Assembly (NCBI GenBank): GCA_033964015.1
Contig: CM066920.1
Span: forward strand, 7,283,912 to 7,347,911
From: Scolanthus callimorphus
Lineage: Eukaryota > Cnidaria > Anthozoa > Actiniaria > Edwardsiidae
DNA: 64,000 nt
Direction of reading: 5' to 3'
Within the stretch, counting starts at the first letter, position 1, and each line of letters opens with the position of its first letter. Below are positions 60,358 to 64,000 of this stretch, in pieces. The notes beneath the pieces were generated by a model. That model saw only the letters and a program-made list of their open reading frames with translations, was not told the DNA's origin and searched no databases. A program made the translations under genes and the position numbers.

Positions 60358-61123
60358 GGGACCGGTCATTATTTATATCGGAGAGGGGGGTGGAGGAGAA
60401 AATACATGTGATCCAAATATTTTCAAAAACCCCACCTGATAGCATTGATTGTTTTCGGGAGCCCCCTCTGATAAACTGAAACATTTCAGGACCCCCCTTA
60501 CCCTCCATCCATGTCAGTCAAAATGATTCAAACAGGTCCTGAAGGGGGTCCAAATCCCATTTCTCAGTGTAAAAGTTTCGCAAGATCCCAGTCCTGAAGT
60601 TTTTTTTTCACGAAATCCCAGTCAAAGTTTTCAAAATCCCAGCGTTAAAAAGTGACTTTTAGACATGTGTACAGAGTGTTTGTATTGCAGTCGTAGGGCA
60701 AAATTTTAAAAGCAGTTCACAAATTTTTAAAGCCACTCTTTACAGACATTGATATTTGATTGTTGGTTCAGTCAAAGGCAAATTGACCTTTCTTAACATT
60801 TTTTTCCATTTCTAGTTCTATTGGCCAAATCCCAGTCCCAGTGACTCCAATCCCATTTCCAAGCCTAACATAAGGTCTCCCACAATGGCTATCATGGCAA
60901 GTCACTAAAAGCTCTTACCTCCCCCTCTTTTCTGAAGGCAGTATCTGGGTCTCTGAATTTTTTTAGACTTTTTGCTGATATAGACAAAATAATTGTTTCT
61001 CAAGATCCCCCTTGACTGCCATTTTCGCCTTTCAAGATCCCCCTTGTGTTCGCTTAAAAAATTTCAGGGCCCCCCATTTTCTCCTCCCCCCCCCCCCCCC
61101 CCCCTAAATAAAATGACCGTCCC
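60358..61123. mobile_element. Harbinger-like nonautonomous element nested in the left TIR
   Basis: Ends GGGACCGGTCATT and AATGACCGTCCC are inverted (one base difference) and flanked by TTA (60355-60357 and 61124-61126), the TWA-type duplication of PIF/Harbinger. Joining the flanks restores the outer TIR to match its right arm, which proves insertion into it. A run of about 18 C lies at 61087-61104. Confidence 0.75.
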
Positions 61124-62249
61124 TTAGATGGGGCGTGACTCTTCGATACTGTAATGCGTCACATCGAATTGGTTTATCAATCTATTTTTAGATTAGATCC
61201 CGCGGGAATCAAATCCCGCGGGGAACGGGATCTGTTTTCTCCGACGTCCGCCTGAAAAACACCCAAAGATGGTGGCGGTTGTGATCTACAAGTTTTTGTA
61301 TTTTGTTTTGAATAGTATTGACCTCTGGCATCTGTAACTTGAAACACATACAACAATGATCATGTATCCCTAAAAGAGAAAAACAGACAAAGGCATTTTC
61401 TAGGGTTGAAAAGCGGCTTTTCACTTGAACAACAACACACTCCGAAAGCAAACGCGGATTAAGAAGCTGGAAAAACTCGAAAAACTGCGGAAAAACGTTT
61501 AATGCTCAGCCAAGTAGGTGCAGTGAGAAACTAAACACCCTGGACTTCCATGTAAAACTGACTCAGTCTTTTGCAGTCTGTCATTTGTGAAATAAAAAAA
61601 AGGCTGTCACAAAAATGTCACAGAAAGGCTTTTACGTGAAGGCTGTCATAGAAAACAAATAATGATTTGCCCGTGAGTTTATGCAGATAGTGAGAATTAA
61701 ACTGGATGATTCGTGGCAATGAGATCTTATTCGACACTGTTTGAACTCTAATGGAAACCTTACAAGCGTACAAGCGTAGGAGAATCTTAAACTAGAAAAC
61801 TCTTCTGATATGCTTTAATTTAGTTTCTATGAAGCGAGTCATCTAATCAAAAATGATTTTAGCGATGAATCCAACGGCAAAACCCACGGAGAATCTCGCG
61901 GGGGAGTTTTTCCCGCTTGTTCAGTTCTTTCAGAAGAGCTTATGAGCTCTGATATTACGGTGTAATTTCTTCTCCATTCAAGTTTGTTGTGATATCCTGT
62001 CTTTTCTTGTGTTGTCTTGAAGATTTGCCGCCTGCTCGTACTACTTTTTTTAAACAGTCATTCAGTCTTCCTCGCTGCAAGATTCCTCTATTCCATCCAT
62101 CTCAATCGCCTTCATGGTCGCTAAGATCATTTGATTCAGGTGACTGGCTGGATTCTAGTCTACATTTAAGTCCAATCTTTGTTAAAACTAGCGCAAAAGG
62201 AGAGTGGATTTCATCTCCCTTTCGTCGTCGTTCGTTTAATCTCTTTGAG

Positions 62250-63070
62250 TCATAGTTGGGTGGCTTGAAGCCAGCCAATTGTATCAGGGTCAAGTTCAAT
62301 CAGCCCTTCCAGGCCATGTGGGGGTTTGAGGATGGGACACGTCTGGATGTGTTCCAGTGTCTGACGGAGACCACAGTCGCAATCATCATTGGCCCGCAGA
62401 CCGATGGTCTTGAGGAATGCACGGGTTTTACAGCACCCAGTGCGGAGCCGGTTGAGTTGCACCCAGGCATTTCGTTCTAGATGGTGGCCACTGGGCGCTG
62501 CAGATGGGGTTCGGATAAAGGTGTGGAGTCTGGTGTTGAGGGCACCCCACGCCTCTCTCCATCTGGATTCGACCCAGGATTCTGACAGGGGAGGATAATC
62601 CCTCTGGAGTTGTGCAACTCTGGTGGTGAAGTGGTCCCTTTTGATGCGCTGAGGGACAGTGACATCTGGTATCGGGATCAGGCTGTCGTCCTCTCCAGCC
62701 TTTCCAGCTAGCTTAAGCACTTGGTAGTCGCGTCGAAGGGAAGGGGAGAGATGCCAGAGACTATGGGCAGCATAGCCGTTGGGGTGGGCTTTAGGGTACC
62801 TGAGATCACTCGCATCGCGTCGCTCAAGACTACGTCGATCGCCTTGGTGTGTGCACTGTGTGACCAAACAGGGGCAGCGTATTCAGCTGTAGAATACACC
62901 AAGGCGAGAGTGGACGTGCGTAAGGTGGTAAACTTGGCACCCCAGTTAACTCCGACAAGCTTTCTGATGATGTTGACTCTCTTGGAGGCCTTCTCTGCCG
63001 TATTCTTGGCCGTATCTCCCTTTGCAAACTTGAAAAGGCGCGAAGGGCGGAGAAAGTGCTGCATTCTCAT
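62250..63070 (-). pseudogene. Non-LTR retrotransposon reverse-transcriptase C-terminal fragment, frame-shifted
   Basis: The minus-strand frame ending near 62745 reads ...NWGAKFTTLRTSTLALVYST then EYAAPVWSHSAHTKAIDVV, a conserved region after the catalytic core of jockey/CR1-like reverse transcriptases (contributing ALVYSTAEY and PVWS motifs). One frame change at about 62745 continues as LRRDYQVLKLAGKA... to a C-terminal Cys/His block (CDCGLRQTLEHIQTCP). The catalytic FADD region and endonuclease are missing, so it is a 5'-truncated dead copy. It lies inside the composite element 60345-63208. Confidence 0.8.
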
Positions 63071-63511
63071 TGGCTAGTTGTTCTCGGGCGCTCATTGGCT
63101 GATTGCTGCGGGATCTCGCGGGATGCAGTTTCTAAAAATAGATTGATAAACCAATTCGATGTGACACGTTGCCATATCTAATATCACGCCCCATCTGATT
63201 TGCCCCTGGTGTATGTTATTTGATGAAAACAAGCGCGCGCAAACAGTTACACCGTGACCTAAGTCAAGGATTAGGGACGGCGAAACAGATTTCCAATTTG
63301 GGGGGGGGGGGGGGGGGGGGAATTGTATGGCAGGTTGTATGGCATGGTAGGGGGGCTGAGTTTCGTGAAAATGTATGAAAACTTGGCGGAATGGGGGGGG
63401 GGGCTAAAGGCTTTTAAAGCTTTTAAGCCTTAAAAGCCCCCCCCCCCCGGCTCCGCCGTCTTTCACTGGAACGCAAGCGCAGTCGCAGAATATCAAACTG
63501 TCGTCTGCTTG

Positions 63512-63732
63512 CATTCTCGTACCCAGAGCTCCCCGGCTCGTCTGCTCGCAAGGGAGGCTCTGGGGACATCCATTTGAGGGCCGTCGCTGATTGGCTGATT
63601 TTGAGCGTTCGAGCATGCGCTGAAAGGTCTTTCTCTCAACGGCTCTGTATTATATCTCGCGCATGCGTCAGTGGCTGTCACCAGAGCCTCCCCCGCGAGG
63701 TTACGAGCCGGGGAGCTCTGGGTTCGAGAATG
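63512..63732. mobile_element. 221-bp TIR element with 9-bp target duplication, complete copy
   Basis: Ends CATTCTCGTACCCAGAGCTC and GAGCTCTGGGTTCGAGAATG (pairing on through CCCCGGCTCGT) are flanked by GTCTGCTTG on both sides (63503-63511 and 63733-63741). Fragments of the same family lie at 11044-11122/11338-11380, 23235-23352 and about 43256-43330. No ORF of its own. Confidence 0.88.
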
Positions 63733-64000
63733 GTCTGCTTGCGTTTGCTTTCTAGTGAGAACCTTCCTTCAGAAATAGGAAAATTTTGCCCGCGCGCGCA
63801 CGCTCTAAGAGCCAATCAGAACGCAGAATTCGTTTCCGTGCCTCAGGCAGGAAACGTTGCCATATTAACTACAGCTTATCTAGTAATCTGTAGCGCAGAT
63901 GACAAATTTGAACAGCTTAGCTTATCTAGTAATCTGTAGCGCCGATTATGACTAATTTGAAGGTTGGGCAGATCACAAAATAAACTGCGCTCTTGAACAA

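Larger units (their letters stand above)
60345..63208. mobile_element. Composite DNA transposon with long TIRs, interrupted by a second element and carrying a retrotransposon fragment
   Basis: Outer ends CAGGGGCAAAT (60345) and ATTTGCCCCTG (63208) are flanked by the 7-bp direct repeat GTGTATG (60338-60344 and 63209-63215). CAGGGG tips suggest a hAT-type element, although hAT duplications are normally 8 bp. The TIR continues for about 75 bp, including GATGGGGCGTGA and CACATCGAATTGGTTTATCA (61150s) and the complement at 63140-63170. The left TIR is split by the element at 60358-61123. No transposase is recognised. The stretch 61200-62240 has no identified content. Confidence 0.7.

Noticed and set aside
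62721..63077. Plus-strand ORF of 118 codons
   Set aside because: It is the antisense shadow of the reverse-transcriptase fragment.

Overview
The window is eukaryotic nuclear DNA from an animal, most likely an anthozoan cnidarian such as a stony coral or anemone. The basis is: short exons with GT/AG introns; metazoan-type genes (eukaryotic PFAS, SLC6 transporters, class A GPCRs, an NDFIP adaptor); and very dense small inverted-repeat transposons. The species cannot be fixed from sequence alone.

Layout. (1) 1-4377, minus strand: the 5' part (four exons, about 449 residues) of phosphoribosylformylglycinamidine synthase (PFAS, purine synthesis), running off the left edge. A 1.48 kb piggyBac-like TTAA element lies in its intron 3. 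(2) About 6.6-43.6 kb, plus strand: a head-to-tail segmental duplication. Each unit carries one SLC6 neutral amino-acid transporter of the B(0)AT / SLC6A15-20 type. Copy 1 (10615-20406, ten exons, 657 aa) reads intact. Copy 2 (26848-42221) keeps every exon but has two one-base deletions. Unit 2 also has about 5.7 kb that unit 1 lacks. It contains an 828-bp phase-1/phase-1 exon coding a repetitive Arg/Asp/Pro/Tyr-rich segment, and an alternative first exon. (3) 46.4-49.7 kb: two related class A GPCR genes, tail to tail around a minisatellite, each broken only by single-base deletions. (4) 50.8-51.5 kb, minus: an intact intronless coiled-coil ORF. (5) 55.3-59.9 kb, minus: a NEDD4-family-interacting protein (NDFIP-like), seven exons found, last exon not located. 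(6) 60.3-63.2 kb: a nested transposon composite containing a 5'-truncated non-LTR reverse transcriptase.

The genes do not form a pathway; this is an ordinary stretch of animal genome. The most notable points are the possible repeat-bearing cassette exon of SLC6 copy 2, the fact that seven frame breaks in three genes are all one-base losses in runs of identical bases (which suggests consensus errors rather than true pseudogenes), and a TIR transposon family with 9-bp target duplications present in nested and solo copies. No tRNA, rRNA or CRISPR array was recognised.
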